From positions 24,664 through 88,663 of the forward strand of contig NZ_LT985363.1 of NCBI RefSeq assembly GCF_900269665.1: DNA of 64,000 nucleotides. Reading direction: 5' to 3'. The translations under genes and the position numbers were made by a program. Below are positions 1 to 8,658 of the stretch, piece after piece. A model generated the notes under the pieces. It did no database searches. It had not been told where the DNA came from and was given only the letters and a program-made list of their open reading frames with translations. This DNA comes from Nocardia suismassiliense (lineage in GTDB: Bacteria; Actinomycetota; Actinomycetes; Mycobacteriales; Mycobacteriaceae). Numbering within the stretch: the stretch's first letter is position 1; each line of letters opens with the position of its first letter.

Positions 1-1
1 T

Positions 2-2821
2 CTTGTGCCTGAACCGATCTCGGACTCCGAGATCGCGGCAACGGTACGACAGGAGATCCGTGCACCGTTCGATCTGAGCCGCGGCCCGCTGTATCGAGTC
101 CGCCTGTTGATGACGCTGGATGGCAGATACATCCTGGTGCTGACCCTGCACCACCTCGTGACCGATCACCAGACCAACGTGTTGCTCCTGGAGGAGCTCA
201 GCCGCCACTACCGCGACCTACGAAACGGCGTCGATCTCGAAAGCGCCACGCGTCCTGACTACCTCGACTACGCGGCAACCACGACGACCAACCCGGCGCA
301 CACCGACGCGGACCTCGCCTGGTGGCTCGATGCCCTAGGTGACGGAATCGCGCCGATCGACCTCGGGTCAACATCCGGGCCGGCCGGGGAGACGTGCCGT
401 GCTCGCGCCGAGGTCTCGGCTGCGATGACCGCAGAGCTGACAGCACTTGGCACTCGCTACGGTGCCACGCTGTTCATGACCTTGTTCGCGGTCTGGCAAT
501 GCGTTCTGACACGCGTGTCGGGGCAACAGCGGGGCACCGTCACCGTTCCGGTGTCCGGACGCACCCAGCCCGGAGAGCAACACCTCATGGGCCCGGTCCT
601 CAACCCCCTGCCAGTCCCCTTCGCCATCGATCCCGGCCAGAAGTTCACCGACCAGCTGATGCGAGTGCGCGACACCGTGCTGGGCGTGGTTGCCCATCAC
701 CAACTGCCCGTCGAGGAACTGGTGGCAGCGATCGATACCTCTGGCCGCGCCGATGATGCGAGCCGATCCCTTGCGGCGCTGAAGTTCACCGTCGAGGACG
801 GTGAGCCGACATTGGCTCTCGATGGTGTCGACGTCGAGGCGCTCGAAGTGCACAGCGGTGTCGGCCGTTTCGATCTCGGCGTCGAGGTCACGCGGCACAC
901 TGACACCCTCACGATCAATGTGTCGTGGCGCCGTGGCCGGCACAGCGACGCGGATGCGACCGGCCTCCTCGGCGTCTACCTACGGCTGCTGGCCGCCGTG
1001 GTGCAGGCCCCGGAGACCGCCGTCGCAGATTTCGATCTTGTTGGCGAGGCGGAGCGGCGGCGTTTGCTCGGCCTCGGCCGGGGGCCGAGTATGCCTGCGG
1101 CGCCGCTGGTTCCACATCTGGTCGCACAGTGGTGCCGGGCGACGCCTGCACAGCTCGCCGTCGCTGACGACCGCGTCTGGTTCAGCTACGGCGATCTGGA
1201 TCGCATCAGCGGGCAACTCGCCAGCGCGTTGCAGCAGGCCGGGGTCCGGCACGGCGATCGGGTTGCGGTCGTACTCCCACCCTCGGCGTGGTTTTCGCTC
1301 GCCGCGGCAGGAGTGTGGCGACTCGGCGCAGCGTTCGTGCCGATGGACCCGGGCTGGCCTCAGCAGCGACTGTCGATGGTGCTGGCAGACTGCAATGCCG
1401 CCGCGGCGATCGGAATCGGCACGGCCACGCTCCCGGCCGACTGGCACGGACCGCACATCGACATCAACGCCCTTCCGGAGGCGACGATTGCTCGTCCTGC
1501 GCCGCTCGTCGGGCTCGACACCGCGTACGTGATCTACACCTCCGGAACCACCGGCACTCCGAAAGGTGTTGCCGTGTCGCATCATTCGCTGGCTAACATC
1601 ACCGGGTGGTATCGGCGGCGCTTTGATGTCGTCGCCAGTGACCGGCTCTCGCAGGTGTTCGCTCCGAGTTTCGATCCGTCGTTGCTCGACACCTGGGGCG
1701 CACTCAGCGCTGGTGCGGCGCTACACGTGGCCTCTGTCGAGGTGCGCCGTGACGCAGGAATGCTGTGCGCGTGGCTGCGAGATCGGCACATCAGCCTCGC
1801 CGGGCTCCCGACCGGGCTGGCCGAGGCGCTGCTCGAGGTGCCCGAAGCTCGCGAACTCCCGTTGCGGGCGATGTTGATCGGCGGGGACCGCTTGCAATGG
1901 TGTCGGCCTGATGCGGTGCCCTACCAGGTCGTCAACGTGTACGGCCCGACCGAAACCACGATCTGGTCGACCAGCGCGACCGTACACCAGCGCCGCGATC
2001 ACCGCCCGCCGCCGATCGGCGTACCCGTCGACAACACCGCGGCCTACATCCTCGATCACCGGCTGCGTCAGGTTCCGATCGGCACCATCGGTGATCTCTA
2101 CCTCGCTGGCGACGGCGTCGCGCTCGGCTACCTCGGAAGGCCCGCGCTCACCGCCGAGCACTTCGTGCCCGACCCGTTCACTGGTGGGCGCATGTATCGC
2201 ACCGGCGATCTCGCTCGTCACCTACGTGACGGACACCTGGAGTTCCTGGGCCGGGGTGATGACCAGGTCAAGATCCGGGGCCACCGCATCGAACTGCAGG
2301 AGATCGAGGCGGTGCTACGCACCCACCCCGCCGTCCGCCAGGCCGTCGCCGCGGTCCGCGCGCAACGCCTGGTCGGCTACGTCGTCACCGACCTCTCCGA
2401 CCTCACCGAGGTGGTCGGGCACGCCCGCACCCGGCTGCCGGCGTATGCGGTACCGGATGCTGTCGTAGCCATGGACGCATTGCCGCTCACCGCGAACGGC
2501 AAGTTCGATCGAACCCGCCTGCCGGATCCGCGGTCCGAACACTCCCCTGTCGGCGCACCGGGCACCGCGTTGGAGCGGGCTCTTCGTGGCATCTGGTCTG
2601 AACTGCTCGAACGCGACGAATCCGAGATCGGTACGCGGGAAAGCTTTTTCGGGCTAGGCGGGCACTCTCTAATGGCCATCAGTGCCGCGGTCGCCGTGCG
2701 CACCGTACTCGGCGTGCACCTGTCCGTTCAGGCCCTTCTCGCCAACCCCACCATCGAGGAACTCGCGCGATACATCGAGTCGGCTACACCGCGAATCATC
2801 AACCCCGCCAACGTCTCCTAG
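2..2821 (+). CDS. Nonribosomal peptide synthetase, C-terminal part (C-A-T), 5' truncated by window
   Basis: Modular peptide synthetase that activates an amino acid as its adenylate, loads it on a carrier domain and condenses it. The frame is open to the window edge, so the true start lies upstream. The condensation domain begins late: its His motif reads HHLVTDH near residue 48, with His in place of the usual final Gly of HHxxxDG. The adenylation domain follows (about residues 370-830), with YTSGTTGTPKG, NVYGPTETT, YRTGDLARH and LTANGKFDR. The carrier domain ends the protein, with GGHSLM near residue 890. By eye, aligned to the PheA pocket, the specificity residues read D235 P236 L239 A278 I299 G301 V322 I330 W331. 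I cannot name the substrate, but Asp235 fits an alpha-amino acid. There is no thioesterase or reductase, so release must use another protein. The next gene starts 14 bases downstream. Confidence 0.95.
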   Translation, partial: LVPEPISDSEIAATVRQEIRAPFDLSRGPLYRVRLLMTLDGRYILVLTLHHLVTDHQTNVLLLEELSRHYRDLRNGVDLESATRPDYLDYAATTTTNPAHTDADLAWWLDALGDGIAPIDLGSTSGPAGETCRARAEVSAAMTAELTALGTRYGATLFMTLFAVWQCVLTRVSGQQRGTVTVPVSGRTQPGEQHLMGPVLNPLPVPFAIDPGQKFTDQLMRVRDTVLGVVAHHQLPVEELVAAIDTSGRADDASRSLAALKFTVEDGEPTLALDGVDVEALEVHSGVGRFDLGVEVTRHTDTLTINVSWRRGRHSDADATGLLGVYLRLLAAVVQAPETAVADFDLVGEAERRRLLGLGRGPSMPAAPLVPHLVAQWCRATPAQLAVADDRVWFSYGDLDRISGQLASALQQAGVRHGDRVAVVLPPSAWFSLAAAGVWRLGAAFVPMDPGWPQQRLSMVLADCNAAAAIGIGTATLPADWHGPHIDINALPEATIARPAPLVGLDTAYVIYTSGTTGTPKGVAVSHHSLANITGWYRRRFDVVASDRLSQVFAPSFDPSLLDTWGALSAGAALHVASVEVRRDAGMLCAWLRDRHISLAGLPTGLAEALLEVPEARELPLRAMLIGGDRLQWCRPDAVPYQVVNVYGPTETTIWSTSATVHQRRDHRPPPIGVPVDNTAAYILDHRLRQVPIGTIGDLYLAGDGVALGYLGRPALTAEHFVPDPFTGGRMYRTGDLARHLRDGHLEFLGRGDDQVKIRGHRIELQEIEAVLRTHPAVRQAVAAVRAQRLVGYVVTDLSDLTEVVGHARTRLPAYAVPDAVVAMDALPLTANGKFDRTRLPDPRSEHSPVGAPGTALERALRGIWSELLERDESEIGTRESFFGLGGHSLMAISAAVAVRTVLGVHLSVQALLANPTIEELARYIESATPRIINPANVS

Positions 2822-2835
2822 AAAGAAGGATCAAA

Positions 2836-3714
2836 ATGGACGCACCCGCACGGTTGCGGCAACTCATCGCTGCCTCCGGGATGATCCAGGCACCTGGCGC
2901 CTACGATGGCATCAGCGCTCGCCTCGTTGCCCAAGCCGGTTTCCCGGCCGTCTACGCGACCGGATTCGGCGCGGCGGCAAGCGCATTGGGGATGCCTGAT
3001 GTCGGCTTGATGACCATGGATGAGATGGTGCGTCATGCCGCCGCGATGGTCGAGGCCATTCCCGCCACCCCCATCATCGCTGACGCAGACACCGGCTACG
3101 GAGGTCCGACCAATGTGCGCCGGACGGTGCGTGAGTATCAACGTGCGGGTGTCGCGGGCATCCATCTCGAGGACCAGGTGTGGCCCAAACGATGCGGCCA
3201 CCTCGCGGGCAAGAAGGTCATCGACCGCGCGGAGGCGGTGAACAAGGTGCGAGCGGCGGTCGACGCCCGCGACAACGACGACTTCGTCATCATCGCCCGC
3301 ACCGACGCCAACAGTGTGCTGGGTTTCGACGAAGCCCTGCGCCGGGCGGATGCCTTCCGCGAGGCCGGTGCCGACATGATCCTGATCGAAGCCCCCCGGT
3401 CCGAGACCGAACTGGCTGAAATCAGCGCCCGCTATCGCGGCACTCCGCTGGTGTTCAACTGGATTGATTCCGGACGAATGTGTCTGCCGCCGCTGCCCGA
3501 GATCGAACGCCTCGGATTCAAGGTGGTCCTGTACTCGGTCGCCACGCTCTTCGCCGCCACTCACCAGGTCACCGCGATACTCAAGCATCTGTTTGCGGGA
3601 TCTGACCTTCGCGATTTCCTCGGGCAGGACAGCTTCGACGGGTTCATCGACCGCGTCGGGATGGCTGAACTACAGCAGTGGGAACAGAAATACGAGACAC
3701 CCCAAGTGTCGTGA
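2836..3714 (+). CDS. Isocitrate lyase/PEP mutase superfamily enzyme (methylisocitrate-lyase-like)
   Basis: A 292-residue TIM-barrel enzyme of the ICL/PEPM superfamily, which makes or breaks C-C or C-P bonds next to a 2-oxo acid. Visible motifs are the metal-binding segment IADADTGYGG (81-90), LEDQ (111-114) and the lyase signature KRCGH (118-122) with the catalytic Cys. That signature points to a lyase (methylisocitrate-lyase or related) rather than a phosphonate-forming mutase, which would carry EDK-x5-NS there. The start has a good ribosome site (AGAAAGGA) 14 bases after the NRPS stop, so the two are probably co-transcribed. It may supply or process a small acid for the NRPS product; that is inference. 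Genuine propionate metabolism is less likely because no prpC/prpD neighbour is present. Confidence 0.9.
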   Translation: MDAPARLRQLIAASGMIQAPGAYDGISARLVAQAGFPAVYATGFGAAASALGMPDVGLMTMDEMVRHAAAMVEAIPATPIIADADTGYGGPTNVRRTVREYQRAGVAGIHLEDQVWPKRCGHLAGKKVIDRAEAVNKVRAAVDARDNDDFVIIARTDANSVLGFDEALRRADAFREAGADMILIEAPRSETELAEISARYRGTPLVFNWIDSGRMCLPPLPEIERLGFKVVLYSVATLFAATHQVTAILKHLFAGSDLRDFLGQDSFDGFIDRVGMAELQQWEQKYETPQVS

Positions 3715-5018
3715 CCTCCACTGCCGCCATCGCCGCCGGTTCTGCGCCATCGGTGGCTCCTCGAGCGCTCGGTCGAAGTCGATGGGTCATCCTCGGCATC
3801 GGCGTCGGCGCACAGGCGTCGTTCACCTCACTCGCGCAGGGGCTGCCCTCGGTTGGCCCCTTGCTGCAGCAGCACTGGCAGCTCACGCTGCTGCAGACCG
3901 GGGCCGTGTTGACCGCAGTGTCCTTGGGTGCGTCGGCGGCGATGTTCGGTTGGGGAGTTGTGGCCGATCGTGTCGGCGAACGCCTCGTCCTGGCCATCGG
4001 CCTGACCGGCGCTGCCGCAGCAACCAGTGCCGCAGCGTTCGCGCCGAGCTACCTCCCGATGATGGGATGGTTGATCGTGGCCGGTAGCTGCGGCGGATGT
4101 GTTAGCGCTGCGACCGGGCGCGCGGTGATGAGAGCGTTCGCGGTCGGACAACGTGGCCTCGCCCTCGGCATTCGGCAAACAGCCCCGACACTGGGCGCGG
4201 CGGCCGGCGCCGCCGCGCTGCCACCGCTCGCGATGATCTACGGCATCAAGACCGCGCTGCTCGTGCTCGCCGCGGGCATGCTCACCGGTGCAGTACTCGG
4301 CGCAGCCGGGTTACCGGGAAAGAGCACCGAACGCACCTCGAGCACCAGCGGCCTGCTGGTGCTCGCAAATCGGCACCTGTGGTGGCTGTGCGCGGCTGCC
4401 GCGTGCGGAGTCACCGCGCAAACCACTCTCGTGGTGTACCTCGTGCAATACCTCGTCCAGGTCCGCCACGTCGACCTGCGGCAGGCCGCGATCGCCCTGA
4501 CGGTGTGCCAGCTGCTCGGTGCCGGTGCTCGCATCGCGGCGGGAAGGTGGACAGACCACCTGGGATCGCGCACTCTTGCGATCCGCACGCTGACCCTGTT
4601 CACCGTGGTCGGACTCGTCGCACTGGCCACGTTCCTGCGCGGGCCCGCGATCATTGTCTATCCGCTCGGTCTCATCACGGTCGTTACCGCCGCCAGCACC
4701 TACGGCCTCTACATCACCGCCGGGTGTGAAATCGCGGGGATCGTCCATGCCGGCTCGGCGACAGGACTGCTCAACTCCGTGATGTACGGCTCGGGAGCCA
4801 TCGCACCAATCGGGATCGGCGCAGTCATCAGTGCCACCAACTGGCAGTTCGGGCTCGTCGCCCTGGCGGCACTCACCGGCTTCGGCTGGTTGGTGGCCCT
4901 GCCGCTTTCCGCGCGGGAGGCCCGCGGTTGGCCGCCGCCCTCGCCGCGGCCTCGCGGATCCGGCCACGACGCGACGAAAGGTTGTGTCGCGACCGGCCTC
5001 GCTAAAGCGCCGATGTGA
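3711..5018 (+). CDS. MFS transporter, probable exporter
   Basis: Major facilitator superfamily permease of about 435 residues with roughly twelve hydrophobic helices. The loop after TM2 (GWGVVADRVGERLVL) matches the MFS motif A. It lies in the cytoplasmic membrane. I chose GTG at 3711 because it overlaps the preceding stop as GTGA, a typical coupled start. An in-frame GTG at 3678 would add 11 residues. Position directly after the NRPS and the lyase suggests export of, or self-protection against, the product of that cluster. The C-terminal tail after the last helix is basic and Pro-rich. It converges on the Fic gene with only a few bases between the stops. Substrate unknown. Confidence 0.9.
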   Translation: MTSTAAIAAGSAPSVAPRALGRSRWVILGIGVGAQASFTSLAQGLPSVGPLLQQHWQLTLLQTGAVLTAVSLGASAAMFGWGVVADRVGERLVLAIGLTGAAAATSAAAFAPSYLPMMGWLIVAGSCGGCVSAATGRAVMRAFAVGQRGLALGIRQTAPTLGAAAGAAALPPLAMIYGIKTALLVLAAGMLTGAVLGAAGLPGKSTERTSSTSGLLVLANRHLWWLCAAAACGVTAQTTLVVYLVQYLVQVRHVDLRQAAIALTVCQLLGAGARIAAGRWTDHLGSRTLAIRTLTLFTVVGLVALATFLRGPAIIVYPLGLITVVTAASTYGLYITAGCEIAGIVHAGSATGLLNSVMYGSGAIAPIGIGAVISATNWQFGLVALAALTGFGWLVALPLSAREARGWPPPSPRPRGSGHDATKGCVATGLAKAPM

Positions 5019-5025
5019 CCGATCG

Positions 5026-5943
5026 TTATGGGGCGGAGCCGGTTTCGGATTCTGCTGACGGGCCGAGGTCGGTGAGCGAATCGCCCGAGGCGGGAGGCTC
5101 TGCACGATGGGGACTGTCGCGGCGCCCTGTCGTGATGTACCCGGATGCCGCAGCATTCACAGCCTCGATAACGCCGGCGAGCTCGGGCCCGGATCTCGGT
5201 TCGGCGGTGGGGGTGCCCGTGGTGCGGGTATGGCTGTGGTGTCCTGCAGCGGGGTGCACGGCTGCCAGCTCGGAGGTAGCGGTAGCCCGGCCGTCACGAT
5301 CGGTGCGATCAACGGCGAGGTCGTGGAACAGTTCGATCAAGGGAGCGGCGTCGAATCTCTTTCCTTCAGTCATCGACAGCGCGCAAGCTTGATTCCAGGT
5401 GACGGAATCGGTTGCACTGTAGTCGATCTCGAACGACGCACCGCGGGTGATGCTGGCCAAGAACAGTCTGCTCGCGCGTCCGTTGCCTTCACGAAACGGG
5501 TGTGCCGCGTTCAGATGGGTGAAGCAGCGCCCCGCTTCGACGGCGAACCGGCCGCGCTCGAAGCGGTGCCACGGTAGGTCGCGGAAGGTCTCGCAGATCG
5601 ATTCCACCAGGCTGACCAAGACTCTGACTGGCGCGAACCTTGCTCCGGATGGGCCTTTGTCCAACTCCACTGTGCGGTACTGCCCCGCCCATTCATAGAT
5701 CGCGTCGAAGAGGTGGCCGTGGATGGCGCGCAATTCCGCACCGTCGCCCGTGCGAGGGATCTGTAGCCGGCCCGTTTCCAGTTCAAGTGCTCGTTTGGCC
5801 GTTTCCGCGAACTCCCGCTCCCGCAGCTCGTCGGGATCGCGGATGCCGAACTTGTTGCGCAGCACCCCACCGGAGCCTTCGACCGTCGGCCACAGATAGG
5901 CCAACCATTCCGGTGGTCCCTCGAGGTCTTCCATCGCGATCAC
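5026..5943 (-). CDS. Fic-family AMP transferase toxin (module 1)
   Basis: Fic domains transfer AMP (or other nucleotide parts) to target proteins. In VbhT/FicT types the targets include DNA gyrase and topoisomerase IV. This 305-residue protein has the complete catalytic motif HPFREGNGR (148-156) plus the usual N-terminal YEWAGQYR segment. The last 70 or so residues are Pro/Ala-rich and look disordered. The GTG at 5943 overlaps the antitoxin stop (GTGA); ATG at 5934 is an alternative. With the small upstream protein it forms a class I Fic toxin-antitoxin pair, in which the separate antitoxin inserts a Glu into the nucleotide site. A second pair of the same design lies at 18189-19169. Confidence 0.92.
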   Translation of the reverse strand: MIAMEDLEGPPEWLAYLWPTVEGSGGVLRNKFGIRDPDELREREFAETAKRALELETGRLQIPRTGDGAELRAIHGHLFDAIYEWAGQYRTVELDKGPSGARFAPVRVLVSLVESICETFRDLPWHRFERGRFAVEAGRCFTHLNAAHPFREGNGRASRLFLASITRGASFEIDYSATDSVTWNQACALSMTEGKRFDAAPLIELFHDLAVDRTDRDGRATATSELAAVHPAAGHHSHTRTTGTPTAEPRSGPELAGVIEAVNAAASGYITTGRRDSPHRAEPPASGDSLTDLGPSAESETGSAP

Positions 5944-6179
5944 TCGTCCGGACGGCTGCGCTGCCGGGCCCATGCCTCCGCACGTGCATCGTAGTCCGCC
6001 TCGGTGATTCGCCCGGTCTGCCAGTCGATGAGGTTCGCGGCGAACGTGCGATCCGGGGCCAGCCCCTCGAGGCTGTGGCCGACCAGCACCGAGACAATCG
6101 CCTTGCGCGCCTGCGCATCCAGCGCTTCGAACAGATCTGGGAACTGGCTTTCCCACGTTGACATCGGTGCGCTCGTCAT
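5940..6179 (-). CDS. VbhA-type Fic antitoxin (module 1)
   Basis: Small helical protein (79 residues) immediately upstream of, and overlapping, the Fic toxin gene. The segment GHSLEGL (34-40) aligns with the inhibitory helix of VbhA-type antitoxins, consensus [S/T]xxxE[G/N]. The inhibitory Glu is E38 and the Gly is kept, but the Ser/Thr position is Gly34. A downstream helix (RITEADYDARAEAW) also fits the family. ATG at 6179 was chosen because GGAGGAG sits seven bases upstream; the preceding TTG is in frame. The promoter must lie in the 170-base divergent region shared with the gene at 6351. Confidence 0.85.
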   Translation of the reverse strand: MTSAPMSTWESQFPDLFEALDAQARKAIVSVLVGHSLEGLAPDRTFAANLIDWQTGRITEADYDARAEAWARQRSRPDE

Positions 6180-6229
6180 CAAGATCTCCTCCCCACTCGA
6201 GCCTAACCCTTCGAAACACCCCCACCCAC

Positions 6230-6251
6230 GGTGTGCCCCCCAGCCAGGGTG
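6230..6251 (+). promoter_or_regulatory. Leader motif shared with the paralogous gene at 16991
   Basis: GGTGTGCCCCCC followed by AGCCAGGGTG, about 100 bases before the ATG at 6351. The same 12-mer followed by GCTGGGGTG stands 82 bases before the paralogous gene at 16991. The C-run and following G-run could pair as a tight hairpin. Function unknown. Nothing else in the two leaders is obviously alike, so selection on this block is plausible but unproven. Confidence 0.4.
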
Positions 6252-6350
6252 AACAGCCCCACAACCGCGCCCTCGCCGGCCATAGCCTCACAGCACGCCC
6301 ACCAGCCGGGCGTATCGGGTAGCCACGAAATCCTCTGGGAGGCAAGCACT

Positions 6351-8570
6351 ATGAGCGGTCGCGCGCCTGACTATGCTGTCGTGCACCCGGATGGGCGCAT
6401 CGAGTACGGGTACCGGAACCGATTGCCGCTGCTGCTCGAAGTGCAGCACCGCCTCGCCTCCGCTGTGGGTGTCGAGAGACTGCCGCTCGACCAGGTCCGC
6501 GACTACATGCTCACCACCCCGATACCAAACCTGTGGGTCATCAACGTGCACCGCCCCGAGCTACCGGCGAACCCTCTGGCCACAGCGATCCTGCGCCACC
6601 TCGACCCCGAGCCCTACACGCTCGATCAGGACTGGCGTGGCCCGATCACCTTGATCACCATCCCAAACCTGGAACACCCCTCCTCGAAACTCCCCCGTGC
6701 GGTGCACGAACTGCTCACCGCATGGCAAGACCACATCCAAGCCGCCAACATCAGCCCAGAGGCGCTGGCTCATGTCGACTCCCTCATCGATGCCCAGCTC
6801 GCTGCCGGTGACCTCAACTGGAGCACCGCCTCGCCCGAGGAGCAACAGCACCTGCTCGACACACCAGGCAACGCCTCCCGCGCAGCACGGGCCACCGCCT
6901 CAACCACCGTGACGGTCGACGCGAGCGACCTGTCGGAGGCACAGGATCCGATCGCGCTGGCCACCTACCTCGCGGCAAACGGGTGGCACCACACCACCAT
7001 GGCTCACATCGGTGATGGTCAGACCGCATTCTGGCGCGCTGGCACCGTTCCCGAGCAGATCGTTGCCCTCGCCTTCGCCGAGCCAGGGCCCCAGGTCGAC
7101 GAGGTACACGCACACGTCATCGACGAACTCGCCGCCTCCGAAGGCCGCGACCGCGACCACATCGTGGCCGACATCCTCGCCACCGCCAGCCGTCCACTCA
7201 CCCCCGCAGCCGCCCTGCCCGGTGCCGGCCTGTCCATGCTCGAAACACGCATGCGCGTGGACTACCTGGAATATCACGAACATCGGCGCAGCGAGGATTC
7301 CCGACGCCTGAGCCGCGCCTGGGAGATCGAACAGCAGTGGCTGACCGAGCACGGCGAGCAGTGGGCCGCGCAGTGGCGGGCGTTGCGTCAGATCACGATG
7401 GGCTGGCAACAGCGACCGGAAATGATGGCGCAATTGCACGCGGGGCTGACCGCCTACGCCGGTGCCTCCGATCCGATCATGATCCGGCACCACGAGCAGG
7501 CCGCGACGCTCGTTGGTCGCCGTAACGACCTCCTCACCACCACTGACGCCACCGCTCAGATCGTCGCCGACACCGCAGCCATTGCCGAAACAGCCTCAAC
7601 CGCAGTCGATCTCAGTACCCCCACCGATCCGAATGAACAGCTGATCGTGGCAATGCTCAGCTACGTCCCGCCCGCGAGCCTCCGGGAAGCCGGCGAAGCC
7701 GAAGCTTTCACCACGATCGACGCGGCCAAAGAGTGGGCCGAGACACTGCTGGGCGAAGATGTCAGCCGTCACGGTTCCGGCTGGGACTTCCGTGTCGAAC
7801 TCGCCCACATCACGCGCGCGGACTGGGATACAGACACCTGGGAGGTTGTTAGCCATCGACTGGCATATGCCCTCTGGGATTCCAGCACCGACGCCATCAC
7901 CTGGCACACCGGCGACCCCGACACCGCGCACCTGGCGCCCAGCGCCGAAACCATCCTGCTCGGAGCACCCGGCCATCCCCGCGCCCCCCACGACTGGGAC
8001 CGGCCGCCGATCGTGTTTACCCTGCGCTACGGCGCCGGAGGCGACCTCGAGGTCGGGCACACCACCGAATTAGCCCTCACCACTACCGACCCGAACGAGC
8101 TGCACATTCATCTGCCCGATCTCGCCGAGCAGCTCGCCGCGCAAGAAACCTCCGACAACCCCGCCGGCGCACTCGGGATCCGCCTCGATACCCACACCAC
8201 CCCCGACGGCGAAAACACCACAGCCGCGGACCAATCCATCGAGGTCAGTTGGTGCGTCATAGCCGACGCCGACGGGACGGTATTTCACGGCCTGCACTAT
8301 CGCGACGATCCCGGTCACATCCATCCCGCCGACAACGACGGCCGGCTCACCGACTTGGTCGACACGCTCATCAGCTGCGCCGCCCACCTCGACGACATCT
8401 ACGACCGCGGCGATCCCGAGGACACCGTCGCAGCCGACAGCGCCGCCCTCGCAGCGATCGCGCGAACCCGGCCCGCGATCGGACCCACCACTGCGCATCC
8501 GACAACAGAGCCCGAAATCTTTCCGCCCACAACCGAAACCGTCGACGCCACCGCAGGACCCGATCTTTGA
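6351..8570 (+). CDS. Large protein of unknown function, paralogue family A
   Basis: A 739-residue protein I do not recognise. Residues 1-125 resemble the N-terminus of the 16991 gene: both have a D(Y/F)-x-(V/I)-x-HPD opening, an LPAN block and a WRGPI-x-L-x-T(I/P) block. The middle (about 250-430) is helical and charged. The C-terminal 250 residues are acidic and Asp/Thr-rich. There is no signal peptide or membrane helix, so it is probably cytosolic. ATG at 6351 has GGGAGG ten bases upstream; the open frame extends earlier but without a ribosome site. It is transcribed away from Fic module 1 and is followed by two further unknown genes on the same strand. Both members of this family sit beside a Fic/VbhA pair. 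Confidence 0.85.
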   Translation: MSGRAPDYAVVHPDGRIEYGYRNRLPLLLEVQHRLASAVGVERLPLDQVRDYMLTTPIPNLWVINVHRPELPANPLATAILRHLDPEPYTLDQDWRGPITLITIPNLEHPSSKLPRAVHELLTAWQDHIQAANISPEALAHVDSLIDAQLAAGDLNWSTASPEEQQHLLDTPGNASRAARATASTTVTVDASDLSEAQDPIALATYLAANGWHHTTMAHIGDGQTAFWRAGTVPEQIVALAFAEPGPQVDEVHAHVIDELAASEGRDRDHIVADILATASRPLTPAAALPGAGLSMLETRMRVDYLEYHEHRRSEDSRRLSRAWEIEQQWLTEHGEQWAAQWRALRQITMGWQQRPEMMAQLHAGLTAYAGASDPIMIRHHEQAATLVGRRNDLLTTTDATAQIVADTAAIAETASTAVDLSTPTDPNEQLIVAMLSYVPPASLREAGEAEAFTTIDAAKEWAETLLGEDVSRHGSGWDFRVELAHITRADWDTDTWEVVSHRLAYALWDSSTDAITWHTGDPDTAHLAPSAETILLGAPGHPRAPHDWDRPPIVFTLRYGAGGDLEVGHTTELALTTTDPNELHIHLPDLAEQLAAQETSDNPAGALGIRLDTHTTPDGENTTAADQSIEVSWCVIADADGTVFHGLHYRDDPGHIHPADNDGRLTDLVDTLISCAAHLDDIYDRGDPEDTVAADSAALAAIARTRPAIGPTTAHPTTEPEIFPPTTETVDATAGPDL

Positions 8571-8658
8571 CCACCCCTTCCCAGAGCTGTGCGGTCCGCC
8601 CACGACGCGGTTGCGCAGACCCGGCCTCCGACCCGACCGATGTTCACCAGGACTGCAC

